A stretch of DNA of 64,000 nucleotides from Pseudomonas japonica (GCF_013522925.1 NZ_JAAMQU010000005.1:1-64000); one strand, 5' to 3'. Shown: positions 53,777 to 63,199, counted from the first letter of the stretch. The notes: generated by a model not told the origin, from the sequence alone. Translations and numbers: made by a program.

Positions 53777-54702
53777 ACATTCGAACCGAACGAGACATCA
53801 TGCAAGGCTGGGGCGGGGCAAGGATTCCGCTTGTCAGCGTGGTCTGCCCGGCTTTCAACCAGAAAGCGTTCATCGCCGCGACGGTGGACAGCTTTCTTGC
53901 CCAGCGAACCGATTTTCCGTTCGAGATCCTGATCAACGACGATGCCTCCACCGACGGTACCCGGGAGATCATCCAAGCCTATGCCGAGCGTTACCCCACC
54001 CTTATTCGCCCGGTGCTTCATGAGCAGAATCAGTACCGTCAGGGCAAGCTGTTCTACCCTGCCCTGTTCAACATGGCCAAGGGGCGCTACCTGGCGTATT
54101 GCGATGGCGACGATTTCTGGACCGACCCGCTCAAGCTGCAAAAGCAGGTGGACTTCCTGGAGTGCCACCCCGACTACGTGATCACTTATCACGACGCGGT
54201 GATGGTCAGCGAACAGGGCGAACAAGGGCTTCAGCTCGGGCGTGCCTGGCAGCGTGACGCGACCAGCGTGGAGCTGATGCAAGGCCGGCGCATTTCAACC
54301 CTTACCGCGTGCTTCCGTAACGTGCTGCGCGAGCTGCCGCGCGAGCTTGAACTGGCACCCCTGATGGACGTGTGCTGGTGGTCGATGCTCGGCGCGCACG
54401 GCAAGGGCAAATATCTGGCAGACATCACCCCAGGTGGCTACCGCGTGCACTGCGGCGGGATGTTCTCCATGCGTGGCGAAAAGAAAAAACTGCACATGTC
54501 GCTGCAGACCGCCGCCTGCCTGGCCAACTACTACCACAACCGCGGCAACCAGCCCTTGTACGAGCACTTCCTTACCCAGGTGTTCGGCCTGTCGCTGGCC
54601 GCGGTATCGCCCTGGCAAAAGCTCAGCGCCCTGGGGCTGGTGGCTGCCAACGTAAGCCGCAACCTGTTCCGCCGGCTGGCGATACCCATGGGAAGGAGCT
54701 AG
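53773..54702 (+). CDS. Family 2 glycosyltransferase
   Basis: 309-aa GT-A enzyme. The N-terminal fold is PLVSVVCPAFNQKAFIAATV, then ILINDDASTDGT (first acidic motif) and YCDGDDFWTDP (Asp-x-Asp, metal and nucleotide-sugar binding), with the FWTDPLKLQKQVDFLE segment common in exopolysaccharide GT2s. The start at 53773 overlaps the flippase stop. The sugar donor and acceptor are unknown. Confidence 0.9.
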   Translation: MNIRTERDIMQGWGGARIPLVSVVCPAFNQKAFIAATVDSFLAQRTDFPFEILINDDASTDGTREIIQAYAERYPTLIRPVLHEQNQYRQGKLFYPALFNMAKGRYLAYCDGDDFWTDPLKLQKQVDFLECHPDYVITYHDAVMVSEQGEQGLQLGRAWQRDATSVELMQGRRISTLTACFRNVLRELPRELELAPLMDVCWWSMLGAHGKGKYLADITPGGYRVHCGGMFSMRGEKKKLHMSLQTAACLANYYHNRGNQPLYEHFLTQVFGLSLAAVSPWQKLSALGLVAANVSRNLFRRLAIPMGRS

Positions 54703-54813
54703 CGATGCCTGCCCCCGATTGACGGCCGGCATCGCCTGCCTGGCACCTTCAAGCACTGCTTCATTATCACGGACACGATTGCCAACGCCGCGCGCCTTGG
54801 CCAGGAGCTTCAC

Positions 54814-57024
54814 ATGACCGCAATGACCCGCTCCAGCCTGGAGTATCAGCAGGACACTCGGATCGACGTGGCAAGTATCTTGCGCATGCTGTTCGACCAC
54901 AAAGTGTTGATTGCCTGGGTGGTCGGGCTCTTTACCCTGGTTGGGGGCATTTACGCGATCGTCGCCACGCCGGTGTACCAGGCCAACGCGATGATCCAGA
55001 TCGAGCCGAAAAAGATCGGCCTTGATGCCACGCCAGTGTTCAACAGCAAGCCGACCTCGGTGTCCGAAGCGGCTACTGAAATCGAACTGATCAAATCGCG
55101 CGCCGTGCTTGGGCGTGTGATCAGCGACCTGAAACTGGACATCGTCGCCACCCCCCGCTACCTGCCGTTGATTGGCAAGTGGTATGCGCGCCAGTTCAAG
55201 CCCGCCAAGGGTCACGTTACCGCAGCGCCCTTCGGGTTGAACCGCTTTGCCTGGGGTGGCGAAGCCATTGCCGTCGATGCGCTGGAAGTGCCCAAGGCCA
55301 TGCTGGGCCTGCCGCTTACTTTGGTCGCTGGCGCCAACGGCAGCTACAGCGTGCAGGACGCCGACGGCAACGCCGTGTTGGACGGCAAGGTAGGCGTGGC
55401 GAGTGCAAGCAATGGTGTGAGCCTGCTGATCACCTCCCTGCAAGCGCGCCCGGGCACCGAGTTTCGCCTGGTGCGTAACCGGGAGCTGGCCACCGCACTG
55501 GACTACCAGGAACGCCTGAAGGTCAGCGAGGCCGGCAAGGATTCGGGCATTGTGTACATGTCCATCCAGGACACCGACCCCGCTCGCGCCGTGATGTTGG
55601 TCAAGGAAGTAAGCGACCGCTACGTACGCCAGAACGTGGAACGCAGCTCTGCCGAGGCCGCGCAACGGCTGGACTTCCTCCGCTCGCAGCTGCCGGTGGT
55701 ACGCGCCGAGCTGGAGAAGTCCGAAGAAGCGCTGCACGAATTCCAATTGCGCACCCATGCCGTGGACATCGGCCAGCAAACCCGTACCTTGCTGGACCAA
55801 GTCGTGGACTACGACAACCAATTGTCCGAGCTGCGCCTCAAGCGTACCGATCTGGATCGCCTGTACACACGCCAACATCCGCAGTCGGTGGCGATGTCCC
55901 AGCAAATCGGCCAGCTCGAAGCTCAGAAGGCCAAGCTTCAAGCTGAAGTGGGCCAGTTGCCCGAGACCCAGCAGGAACTGCTGCGCCTGAGCCGAGACAT
56001 GCAGGTGACCACCCAGACCTACACCAACTTGCTCAACCGTGTGCAGGAACAGGACATCATCCGCGCGGGCAACATCGGTAACGTGCGCGTGATCGACGCC
56101 GCCGACGCCAATGTGGAAGAGCCGGTGAAACCCATGCGCAAGCTCATCGTGGCCTTGGCCGCGTTGCTGGGTGCGCTGTTCGCGATCTCGATCATCTTCG
56201 TTCGCCAGGCGTTCTACCGCGGCGTCGAGAACCCTGAGAGCGTCGAGCAACTTGGGCTGCCGGTGTACGCCTCGCTGCCGCTGTCGCGCCAGCAGGAACG
56301 CCTCAACCGCGGGCAAACCCGCAAGGGCCAGGCGCCTTCCCGGCTGCTCGGTGTGGTGGCGCCTCGCGAAGCGACCATGGAGGCACTGCGCAGCCTGCGT
56401 ACCAGCCTGCACTTCGCGATGGCTGAAGCACGCAACCACATTCTGATGATCACCAGCCCTACCCCGGGCGTGGGTAAGTCCTTCGTGTGCGCCAACCTGG
56501 CGGTGGTCAATGCACAATCGGGCAAGCGCGTACTGCTGATCGACGCCGACATGCGCAAAGGCTACCTGCACCAGCAGTTCGGTGTGCAGCCGCGCCACGG
56601 CCTGGCTGATGCACTCGCGGGCAAGCTGCCCTTTGCCGACGTGGTCCACGACACCGCGGTGAAGAACCTGCAGCTCATTTCGTGCGGCTTCGCGGCGCCC
56701 AACCCGTCCGAACTGCTGATGCATGAAAACTTCACTCGCCTGCTGCGTGAACTGGCGCCGCATTACGACCTGGTGATCATCGACACCCCGCCCGTGATGG
56801 CTGTGACCGACGCAACGCTGGTGGGCCGTCAGGCAGGCACTTGCATGATGGTCAGCCGCTTCGGCCAAAGCACGGTGAAGGAGATCGACGTGGCCCGCCG
56901 CCGCCTGTTGCAGAACGGCGTGACCCTCAAGGGCGCCATCTTCAATGGCGTGGTTCGCAAGGCCTCTACCGCCGAATACGACTGCGCTTCGTATGGCTAC
57001 GACTACGGCGACAGCCGCGCGTAA
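54814..57024 (+). CDS. Polysaccharide copolymerase / tyrosine autokinase (Wzc-like)
   Basis: 736-aa inner-membrane PCP-2a protein that sets chain length and export. A Wzz domain with a first TM near residue 30-52 is followed by a large periplasmic coiled region (about 250-420). After a second TM near 435-465 comes the cytosolic BY-kinase: Walker A SPTPGVGKSF with Lys555, Walker A' VLLIDADMRKG, and Walker B LVIIDTPPV. The C-terminus ends in a tyrosine cluster (YDCASYGYDYGD), the autophosphorylation tail. AGGAGC precedes the ATG. It normally works with an outer-membrane Wza and a phosphatase, neither seen here. Confidence 0.93.
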   Translation: MTAMTRSSLEYQQDTRIDVASILRMLFDHKVLIAWVVGLFTLVGGIYAIVATPVYQANAMIQIEPKKIGLDATPVFNSKPTSVSEAATEIELIKSRAVLGRVISDLKLDIVATPRYLPLIGKWYARQFKPAKGHVTAAPFGLNRFAWGGEAIAVDALEVPKAMLGLPLTLVAGANGSYSVQDADGNAVLDGKVGVASASNGVSLLITSLQARPGTEFRLVRNRELATALDYQERLKVSEAGKDSGIVYMSIQDTDPARAVMLVKEVSDRYVRQNVERSSAEAAQRLDFLRSQLPVVRAELEKSEEALHEFQLRTHAVDIGQQTRTLLDQVVDYDNQLSELRLKRTDLDRLYTRQHPQSVAMSQQIGQLEAQKAKLQAEVGQLPETQQELLRLSRDMQVTTQTYTNLLNRVQEQDIIRAGNIGNVRVIDAADANVEEPVKPMRKLIVALAALLGALFAISIIFVRQAFYRGVENPESVEQLGLPVYASLPLSRQQERLNRGQTRKGQAPSRLLGVVAPREATMEALRSLRTSLHFAMAEARNHILMITSPTPGVGKSFVCANLAVVNAQSGKRVLLIDADMRKGYLHQQFGVQPRHGLADALAGKLPFADVVHDTAVKNLQLISCGFAAPNPSELLMHENFTRLLRELAPHYDLVIIDTPPVMAVTDATLVGRQAGTCMMVSRFGQSTVKEIDVARRRLLQNGVTLKGAIFNGVVRKASTAEYDCASYGYDYGDSRA

Positions 57025-57056
57025 CCGTTCATTGACTCGCCAGGGACAGACACAGG

Positions 57057-57842
57057 ATGAATACGACGATAGCCATGATGCAGCCCTACTGGTTCCCTTA
57101 CCTGGGCTACTTCCAATTGATTGCCGGCGCCGATGTGTTCGTCCTGGGCGACGACCTGCAATACGTGAAAGACGGCTGGATCAACCGCAACCGTGTGCTG
57201 TGCGGGGGCAAGCCCTGGTTGTTCAGCCTGCCGCTGGCCCGGGACGTTCACGGCCTTTCGATCAACCAGCGGCGCCTGGCCGACACCGCCACCGGCAACC
57301 TGGACAGCCTGCTCAAGACGCTCGCGCTGCATTACGCACGGGCACCCCAGCGGGCAGAAGTGATGCCCTTGCTCGAAGGCATCATGCGCTACCCGGATGC
57401 CAACCTGGCCCGCTATCTGGAGTACAGCCTGCGCCAGGTGTGCGCCTACCTGAAGATAGACACCCCCATTCTGCTGGCCTCCGAACTGGATATTCGCGAC
57501 ATCGCCGATAAACAGGACCGTGTGATCAAGACCATGCACCGCCTGGGCGGCAACCGCTACATAAACCCCATCGGCGGGCGCGAGCTGTATGAAGAAGAAC
57601 GCTTCCGCCAGGCCGGGCTGAGCCTGCGCTTCCATCACATGGGAGACGTCAGCTATGCCCAGTTCGGCCAGCCGTTCGTGTCGCACCTGTCGATCATCGA
57701 CGTGCTGATGTTCAACCCGGTGGAGCAGATCCGCCAATGGCTCGACCACTACAGCCTGCTGCTGCCTGCGCCGCGCATGGACGCACCTCGGGCCCAGGCC
57801 AGCGCGCCGGTCGCCGCCCGTGCCCCCCTCTCTCTGACATAG
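57057..57842 (+). CDS. WbqC family protein
   Basis: 261-aa protein of the WbqC-like family (PF08889), found in O-antigen and capsule clusters. The family start IAMMQPYWFPYLGYFQLI and DDLQYVKDGWINRNRV are conserved. It is suggested to take part in amino-sugar modification, but no activity is firmly established. Its presence agrees with the sugar aminotransferase at 51116. The last ~20 residues are Ala/Pro-rich. Confidence 0.87.
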   Translation: MNTTIAMMQPYWFPYLGYFQLIAGADVFVLGDDLQYVKDGWINRNRVLCGGKPWLFSLPLARDVHGLSINQRRLADTATGNLDSLLKTLALHYARAPQRAEVMPLLEGIMRYPDANLARYLEYSLRQVCAYLKIDTPILLASELDIRDIADKQDRVIKTMHRLGGNRYINPIGGRELYEEERFRQAGLSLRFHHMGDVSYAQFGQPFVSHLSIIDVLMFNPVEQIRQWLDHYSLLLPAPRMDAPRAQASAPVAARAPLSLT

Positions 57843-57852
57843 GACACACGCC

Positions 57853-58386
57853 ATGGATGCCGCTGTCGCCAACCGTTTGAACACCAACTGGTATTTGATC
57901 CAGACCAAGCCACGCCAGGAAGCACGCGCCGAGGAGCACCTGGCCCGTCAAGGCTTCGAGTGCTATCGCCCGCTGACTGAAAGCACCGCCGCCAGCGCCC
58001 CCGCCAGTACCCGGGCAAGCCGCCTGGTGGAACAACCGCTGTTCCCCGGCTACCTGTTCATTCACATGCATCGCGACGACAGCTGGTACCCGATCCGCTC
58101 GACCCGCGGCGTGTCGCGCATCGTGGCGTTCGGCCCCAACCCATGCCCGGTGAGTGACAAGCTGATCGACGAAATTCGCCAGCGCGCTCATGTTACTACC
58201 GACACACCGGGTTTTCATCGTGGCGAGAAAGTCCGCGTGGTCACCGGGGACAGCGAGATGGAAGCGATCTTCCTGTGCAATGACGGGGAGGAGCGCGCCG
58301 TGATCCTGCTCAATCTGCTGCAGCGCCAGCAACGCGTGGTGCTGGCTCGCCAGAACCTGCAACGGGTGGTCAGCCATGCGTACTGA
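57853..58386 (+). CDS. RfaH-family transcription antiterminator (NusG paralog)
   Basis: 177-aa specialised NusG protein. The N-terminal NGN domain begins NTNWYLIQTKPRQEARAEEHL minus its last residue and has the EQPLFPGYLFIHM strand and STRGVSRIVAFG, closely matching RfaH's layout. The C-terminal KOW-type region reads GEKVRVVTGDSEMEAIFL and AVILLNLLQRQQ, the RfaH-like hydrophobic version that can fold-switch. NusG-type elongation factors bind RNA polymerase; RfaH-type ones load at ops sites. Two ops elements lie in this operon's own leader (50141, 50209). It is a self-encoded factor rather than the global NusG, whose gene lies beside secE. Confidence 0.9.
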   Translation: MDAAVANRLNTNWYLIQTKPRQEARAEEHLARQGFECYRPLTESTAASAPASTRASRLVEQPLFPGYLFIHMHRDDSWYPIRSTRGVSRIVAFGPNPCPVSDKLIDEIRQRAHVTTDTPGFHRGEKVRVVTGDSEMEAIFLCNDGEERAVILLNLLQRQQRVVLARQNLQRVVSHAY

Positions 58387-59407
58387 ATCGCAGCGCAGAC
58401 GCAACATGAACGGTACCACTACCCTGGTGACACTCACTTACGGGCAGCGCCTGAACTACCTGCGAACGCTGGTTAACCGGTCACTGGGCAGCTGGCGCAT
58501 CCAGCGAGTGATCGTGGTGAGCAACGCCTCCACCGACAACCTGCGCTCACTGTGTGAGGCGTGGCCTGGCCAGGTGGAGGTGATCGACCTGCCCACCAAT
58601 ACCGGCTCGGCCGTGGGTTACAAGGTAGGGATAGAAGCCGCGCTGGAGCGAGGCGCCGAGTACATCTGGCTGATGGATGACGACAACGCACCCACGCCCG
58701 GCGCCATCGACGCCCTGCATCAACGCTTGTTCGAATGCGCCCAGGGGCGCGGCTGGGACAAGGCCGCGGTGATCGGCTTCCGCCCCACGCATCAGGCGGA
58801 CATCGCCGCTGGCGTACCCCGGCCGTTCGCCGTGCAATGGCGCTCCAGCTGCTTCGGCTTTCATATCGCGCAGCTGCCGTACAAGGTCTGGCGCCGCACC
58901 CCTTGGGGCCGGCCCAACGCTCAGCGCAAGCAGGCCTCGCTGGTGAAGCTGCCGTTCACCACCTATGGCGGGCTGCTGGCTCACCGCTCGCTGTATGAGC
59001 GCATCGGCACGCCACTGGGCGATCTGCTGCTGTATGCCGATGACACCGAATACACCTGGCGCATCACCGCGTCGGGGGGCGAGATTTTCCTGGCCACCGA
59101 GGCCGTGCTGGATGACCTGGAGCATTCGTGGAACATCAAGGAGCGCACCGGCAACATCTACGAGACCTTCCTGCTGGGTAACTCGGAGTTTCGAGCGTAT
59201 TACGCCGCACGCAATCAGGCGTGGTTCGACAAGCATGTCTGGGCCGCGTCTGGCTGGCTGTATTACCTCAACCGGTCGCTGTTCCTCTTCTTGCTGCGCC
59301 AGGTAGCCCGTCGCAAGGGCTCGCTGGAGCGGCTGAACCTTATCGAGCAGGCGATCCGCGACGGTGAGTCGGGACGGCTGGGCACTCACGAGTCCTATCC
59401 GCTATGA
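58376..59407 (+). CDS. Family 2 glycosyltransferase (rhamnosyltransferase-like)
   Basis: About 333-343 aa GT-A enzyme: TTLVTLTYGQRLNYLRTL, IVVSNASTDN, LPTNTGSAVGYKVGIE and the metal-binding WLMDDDNAPTPGAID. This NTGSAxG layout is common in rhamnosyl- and galactofuranosyl-transferases. The first possible ATG at 58376 lies inside the RfaH-like gene; ATG 58406 (MNGTTTLV) is an equally good start. Its end overlaps the next gene (ATGA). Confidence 0.9.
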   Translation: MRTESQRRRNMNGTTTLVTLTYGQRLNYLRTLVNRSLGSWRIQRVIVVSNASTDNLRSLCEAWPGQVEVIDLPTNTGSAVGYKVGIEAALERGAEYIWLMDDDNAPTPGAIDALHQRLFECAQGRGWDKAAVIGFRPTHQADIAAGVPRPFAVQWRSSCFGFHIAQLPYKVWRRTPWGRPNAQRKQASLVKLPFTTYGGLLAHRSLYERIGTPLGDLLLYADDTEYTWRITASGGEIFLATEAVLDDLEHSWNIKERTGNIYETFLLGNSEFRAYYAARNQAWFDKHVWAASGWLYYLNRSLFLFLLRQVARRKGSLERLNLIEQAIRDGESGRLGTHESYPL

Positions 59408-60651
59408 AGCTACTGTTCCTTAACAGCCTGTACGCCCCGCATATTGGCGGGGGCGCCGAGATTGTGCTGCAACGCACCGTGGAAGGGCTGCAAAGGCGTG
59501 GTGATGACGTTTGCGTGCTGGCCACCGGCCCTCAACCCGGGTTACACGTCACTGACGTTCGCGGCGTCAAGGTGTACCGGGCCGGGCTGTTGAACGCTTA
59601 TTGGCATTTCAGCCCTCAACGCCCCGGCGCGCTGGTGCGCCTTGGCTGGCACCTGCGGGACCGCTACAACACCGGCATGCGCCAGTACGTGCGCGAAGTG
59701 ATCAAGCGGGAAAAGGTGGACGTGGTGGTGTGCCACAACCTTGCAGGGTGGTCGGTCGCGGCCTGGGATGAAATCACCGAAGCAGGGCTGCCCACTGTCC
59801 AGGTGCTGCACGACCTTTACCTGTTGTGCCCGGGTAGCAACATGTTCAAGAAGGGCAACGCCTGCAAAACCCCCTGCACCCTCTGCCGCAGTTTTCGCCA
59901 GGGCCATGCCGAGCGCTCCGCGCAGGTGACCGCGGTGGTGGGCGTGAGCGAGTTTCTGTTACAGCGAGTGCGGGCCGCGGGCTTTTTCAGCAAGGCTGAC
60001 GCCAGCGTGGTGTACAACGCCACGCCGCGCGCCGATACCACCATCGCCGCCTACCAGCCGCCTGCGCAACCCACGTCGGCGCCTGTTCGGTTTGGCTACC
60101 TGGGCACACTGTCGGAGCAAAAAGGGCTGGCCTGGCTGATCCGTCAGTTCAATACCCTGGACTTTCCCGCCACCCTGGAAATCGCAGGGCGCGGGCAGGC
60201 CGACTACGAGGCGCAGCTCCGGGCCCTGGCCGGCGATACACCGCGTATCCGCTTCGTGGGCTACCAGTCCCCGGAAAACTTTTACCGCCACATCGACGTC
60301 GCCGTGGTGCCTTCGGTGTGGAACGAGCCCTTCGGCCTGGTGGCCGTTGAGGCCTGTTCCCACTCGGTGCCGGTAATCGCCAGTTGCCGGGGCGGCTTGC
60401 CGGAAATCATCGAGGACGGGGTGAACGGGTTGCTGTGCTATCCCGAGCAGCCTGGCTCGCTGGCCGAAGCCATGAAGCGCCTGGCGCAGGACCCTGCCCT
60501 GCGCCAGCGCTTGACTGACCAGGCGCGCTGCAGCGTGGAGCATCTGCTGGACATGGAGCGGATGCTGGACGCGTATCAAGAACTCTTCAAACAGGTTGTT
60601 ACCAAGGGGTCGCCACGTCATGGCAACGACATTGCCGTACACAGCCGTTGA
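59404..60651 (+). CDS. Family 4 glycosyltransferase
   Basis: 415-aa GT-B retaining glycosyltransferase. The N-terminal acceptor domain starts KLLFLNSLYAPHIGGGAEI. The C-terminal donor domain has FGYLGTLSEQKGLAWLI and the EPFGLVAVEACSHSVPVIAS signature (E-x7-E). A short Cys-rich patch, CKTPCTLC, occurs near residues 156-163 and is common in this subfamily. Translationally coupled to the preceding GT2 and overlapping the following polymerase gene by 32 bp. Confidence 0.92.
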   Translation: MKLLFLNSLYAPHIGGGAEIVLQRTVEGLQRRGDDVCVLATGPQPGLHVTDVRGVKVYRAGLLNAYWHFSPQRPGALVRLGWHLRDRYNTGMRQYVREVIKREKVDVVVCHNLAGWSVAAWDEITEAGLPTVQVLHDLYLLCPGSNMFKKGNACKTPCTLCRSFRQGHAERSAQVTAVVGVSEFLLQRVRAAGFFSKADASVVYNATPRADTTIAAYQPPAQPTSAPVRFGYLGTLSEQKGLAWLIRQFNTLDFPATLEIAGRGQADYEAQLRALAGDTPRIRFVGYQSPENFYRHIDVAVVPSVWNEPFGLVAVEACSHSVPVIASCRGGLPEIIEDGVNGLLCYPEQPGSLAEAMKRLAQDPALRQRLTDQARCSVEHLLDMERMLDAYQELFKQVVTKGSPRHGNDIAVHSR

Positions 60652-61930
60652 GCGCCGGGCCTGGCTGGCCTTCGACAAATCCACGGTCATGGCCTGGACC
60701 GCCTTGAGCCTGATGGGCGTGGAGACCTTCTCCGGTGCGCTTCGCTACTACCTGGACATGGCGGGCGCCTCGGCGCTGCTCTACTTGCCCAAGGCCGCCT
60801 GCCTGGCGCTGTTTGCCCTGGAACTGTTCAGTGCCCGGCTGAGCCGCAGCTTCTGGTTGGCGTTGCTGTTGCTCGCCGCCTCCAGCCTGATGGGGATGCT
60901 GCATGGGGCCAGCGCCAGCAATGTCGGCTTTAGCCTGTTCATCTACAGCCCGCTGTTGTTCGGCATGCTGTGCGGGGCGTACCTGCAGCAGCGCAAGCAC
61001 CTGATGGTCTGGATAGTGGGGCTGTGCCTGGTGGCCTCGATGGTAGGGATATTGCTCGACAAGTACACCAGCGTGCCGTGGAAGGGGTACAGCTACAACC
61101 TGGGCGATACCACCCTGCGTGGCAACACCGCCTGGTCGACCGGAGGCACCGATCGCCTGGCCGGGTTTGCCCGGATGTCCACCACGGCCGCCATGATGAT
61201 GGCTATCTACGCCCTGTACCTGACTGCCTTCACCCGCTCCCGGGTGCTGATGAGCCTGCTGTTCGCCGCCACCTTTGGCAGCATCCTGCTGACCACGAAC
61301 AAATCCACTGCGGCCGCGTTTGCCATCGCGCTGCTGCTATTGCCCATCTTGCGTCAGCCGCTGCTGTGCCGGGTGCTGTTCCTGCTTGTAGTAGGCATGG
61401 GAATCGCCCTCCCCGTGCTATCGGTACTGTCGGATTTCGACGGCCACGCCACCACGGGCGACAGCGTAATGGCCTCGTTCTATGACCGCCTGGTGAATAC
61501 CTGGCCGATGGTGATCACCACCATTACCCGCGAGGGCTGGGGCGTCATGGGCGCCGGCTTCGGCATGATCGGCAGCAGCGTGGCGTTATTCCCGGTGTAC
61601 TCGGCGCAGATGCCCGCGGTGACCGACAGCACCGCCTTGTACCTGTGGAGCACCCTGGGGGTGGCCGGCATCCTCCTGTTCGGTAGCCTGCTGCCGTTGC
61701 TCAGTGGCCTGGCTGCGCGGCGGGACTGGATGAGCGGCGCACTGATGACGATCACGTTCTGCATCACCCTGATCAGTTGGACCACTGACGTTCTGGAGGT
61801 GCCTGTCGCGGCCCTGGCCGTCGGCCTGGCCGTGTCGCATCTCCTGAGGCGCCCCGCTGTTCCGACCTTTGAGCTGTATTTGCGGGAGTTGTCCCATGAA
61901 CCTGTATTTCCTGCGCCGCGCGCTCTGTAG
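60620..61930 (+). CDS. O-antigen polymerase/ligase-like membrane protein (Wzy candidate)
   Basis: 436-aa protein with about ten to eleven TM helices and a large periplasmic loop (about 130-200), matching the Wzy/WaaL topology. It is the likely polymerase of flipped repeat units because the cluster also has Wzx and Wzc partners. Primary sequence in this group is poorly conserved, so polymerase versus ligase rests on context. The start at 60620 (MATTLPYTAVERR) has AAGGGG upstream. Confidence 0.8.
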   Translation: MATTLPYTAVERRAWLAFDKSTVMAWTALSLMGVETFSGALRYYLDMAGASALLYLPKAACLALFALELFSARLSRSFWLALLLLAASSLMGMLHGASASNVGFSLFIYSPLLFGMLCGAYLQQRKHLMVWIVGLCLVASMVGILLDKYTSVPWKGYSYNLGDTTLRGNTAWSTGGTDRLAGFARMSTTAAMMMAIYALYLTAFTRSRVLMSLLFAATFGSILLTTNKSTAAAFAIALLLLPILRQPLLCRVLFLLVVGMGIALPVLSVLSDFDGHATTGDSVMASFYDRLVNTWPMVITTITREGWGVMGAGFGMIGSSVALFPVYSAQMPAVTDSTALYLWSTLGVAGILLFGSLLPLLSGLAARRDWMSGALMTITFCITLISWTTDVLEVPVAALAVGLAVSHLLRRPAVPTFELYLRELSHEPVFPAPRAL

Positions 61931-63146
61931 TGCCGCGTTGCTGTTGTGCTGCCCGGCAGGTGCCTTTGCAGAAGAGGCACCGGCGGCTTCCGCAGGCTTC
62001 ATCCTCGGTGTGGGTACCCACTTGTTCAACCAGCAAAAGCAGGTCGAGGCGCCCTTCGCGATGATGCGCGACGCGCAGATCCGTTCGGTACGCGATGACG
62101 CGTTCTGGTCCACGGTGGAACAACTGCCCGGCCAGCTGATGGTTTCGCCGGACTGGTACAAATACCTGCGCGAGCAGCGCGCCAGCGACATGAGCAACAT
62201 CCTGGTGCTGGGGTATGGCAACCGGTTCTATTCCAACAACAGCAAGCCTGTATCACCGACCGTGCGCGCCGGCTTCGCTCGCTACGTCGACTTCGTAGCG
62301 CGCCGGCTCAAGGGCCAGGTAGGTTTCTACGAGGTGTACAACGAGTGGGACGTGGAGGACCCGATTACCCAGGCGTTTGGCGAGGCGTACCTGGACCTGG
62401 TGCGAGATACCTCCCGCCAGCTACGGCGCCTCGATCCGGGCGCGCGCGTCCTCGCCGGCGCGGTGACCACCCGCGGCATCAAAGTGGGTTTTGCCGACCG
62501 GCTGGTGCGCAATGGCGTGATGAAGTACGTGGACGGGCTGTCGCTGCACCCTTATGTGCATTGCGAAAAAACCAACGGCGGCAATACGCCGGAAAGCTGG
62601 ATTCGCTGGATGCGGCAAGTCTCCACGCGGCTCGACAACCTGGCGGGCGAGCCTGTCCCGCTGTACCTGACTGAAATGGCCTGGCACAGCACTGGCGACC
62701 TGGACCCTTGCGGCATAGACGAAGCCACGCAGGCGGCCTGGCTGGCGCGGGCATACCTGCTGGCCAAGACCCTGCCGGCCATCAAGGGCCTGTGGTGGTA
62801 CGACCTGAGCAACGACGGCAACAACCCGGCTGACCCGGAACACAACTTCGGCCTGTTGCGTCGGGACCTGAGCATCAAGCCCGCCTACGCCGCACTCAGG
62901 CGTATCGCGCCGGTGCTCAATTACTACCGTTATGTACCAACGCAGCCACTGCCGGCTACCCAAGGAAGCGAGCCGCTGATCGAACTGGAATTTCGCCGGG
63001 GCAGCCATCGCCTGCTAGCCGTATGGACACAGGGGCAGCCCGGCCCTGTGACCCTTTCGTCACCCGGCGCGCCGACGCATCCGGTCCAGGTGAGCGGCAT
63101 GCCGGTACTGATTCGGCTCGACGACAGTAGCACCCCAAGAACATGA
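61896..63146 (+). CDS. Secreted clan-A glycoside hydrolase
   Basis: 416 aa with a cleavable signal peptide (LYFLRRALCSAALLLCCPAGAFA). The (beta/alpha)8 fold carries the acid/base Glu150 in YEVYNEWDV and the nucleophile Glu260 in YLTEMAWHS, with GLSLHPYVH between them, typical of GH39/GH5-type enzymes. It should act in the periplasm, perhaps trimming or releasing the polymer made by this cluster, like PslG or AlgL. Precise family and substrate need database comparison. The stop overlaps the next possible start (ATGA). Confidence 0.83.
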   Translation: MNLYFLRRALCSAALLLCCPAGAFAEEAPAASAGFILGVGTHLFNQQKQVEAPFAMMRDAQIRSVRDDAFWSTVEQLPGQLMVSPDWYKYLREQRASDMSNILVLGYGNRFYSNNSKPVSPTVRAGFARYVDFVARRLKGQVGFYEVYNEWDVEDPITQAFGEAYLDLVRDTSRQLRRLDPGARVLAGAVTTRGIKVGFADRLVRNGVMKYVDGLSLHPYVHCEKTNGGNTPESWIRWMRQVSTRLDNLAGEPVPLYLTEMAWHSTGDLDPCGIDEATQAAWLARAYLLAKTLPAIKGLWWYDLSNDGNNPADPEHNFGLLRRDLSIKPAYAALRRIAPVLNYYRYVPTQPLPATQGSEPLIELEFRRGSHRLLAVWTQGQPGPVTLSSPGAPTHPVQVSGMPVLIRLDDSSTPRT

Positions 63147-63199
63147 CCGGCCAGGCAGGCCCTTTCAACACCGACCCGCTGCACAAGGATGTATCGAAG

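Noticed and set aside
54295..56868. 857-residue open frame on the minus strand opposite the Wzc-type kinase
   Set aside because: Antisense shadow. The plus strand has Walker A/A'/B motifs and TM segments, while the reverse product is His/Gln-rich and featureless.
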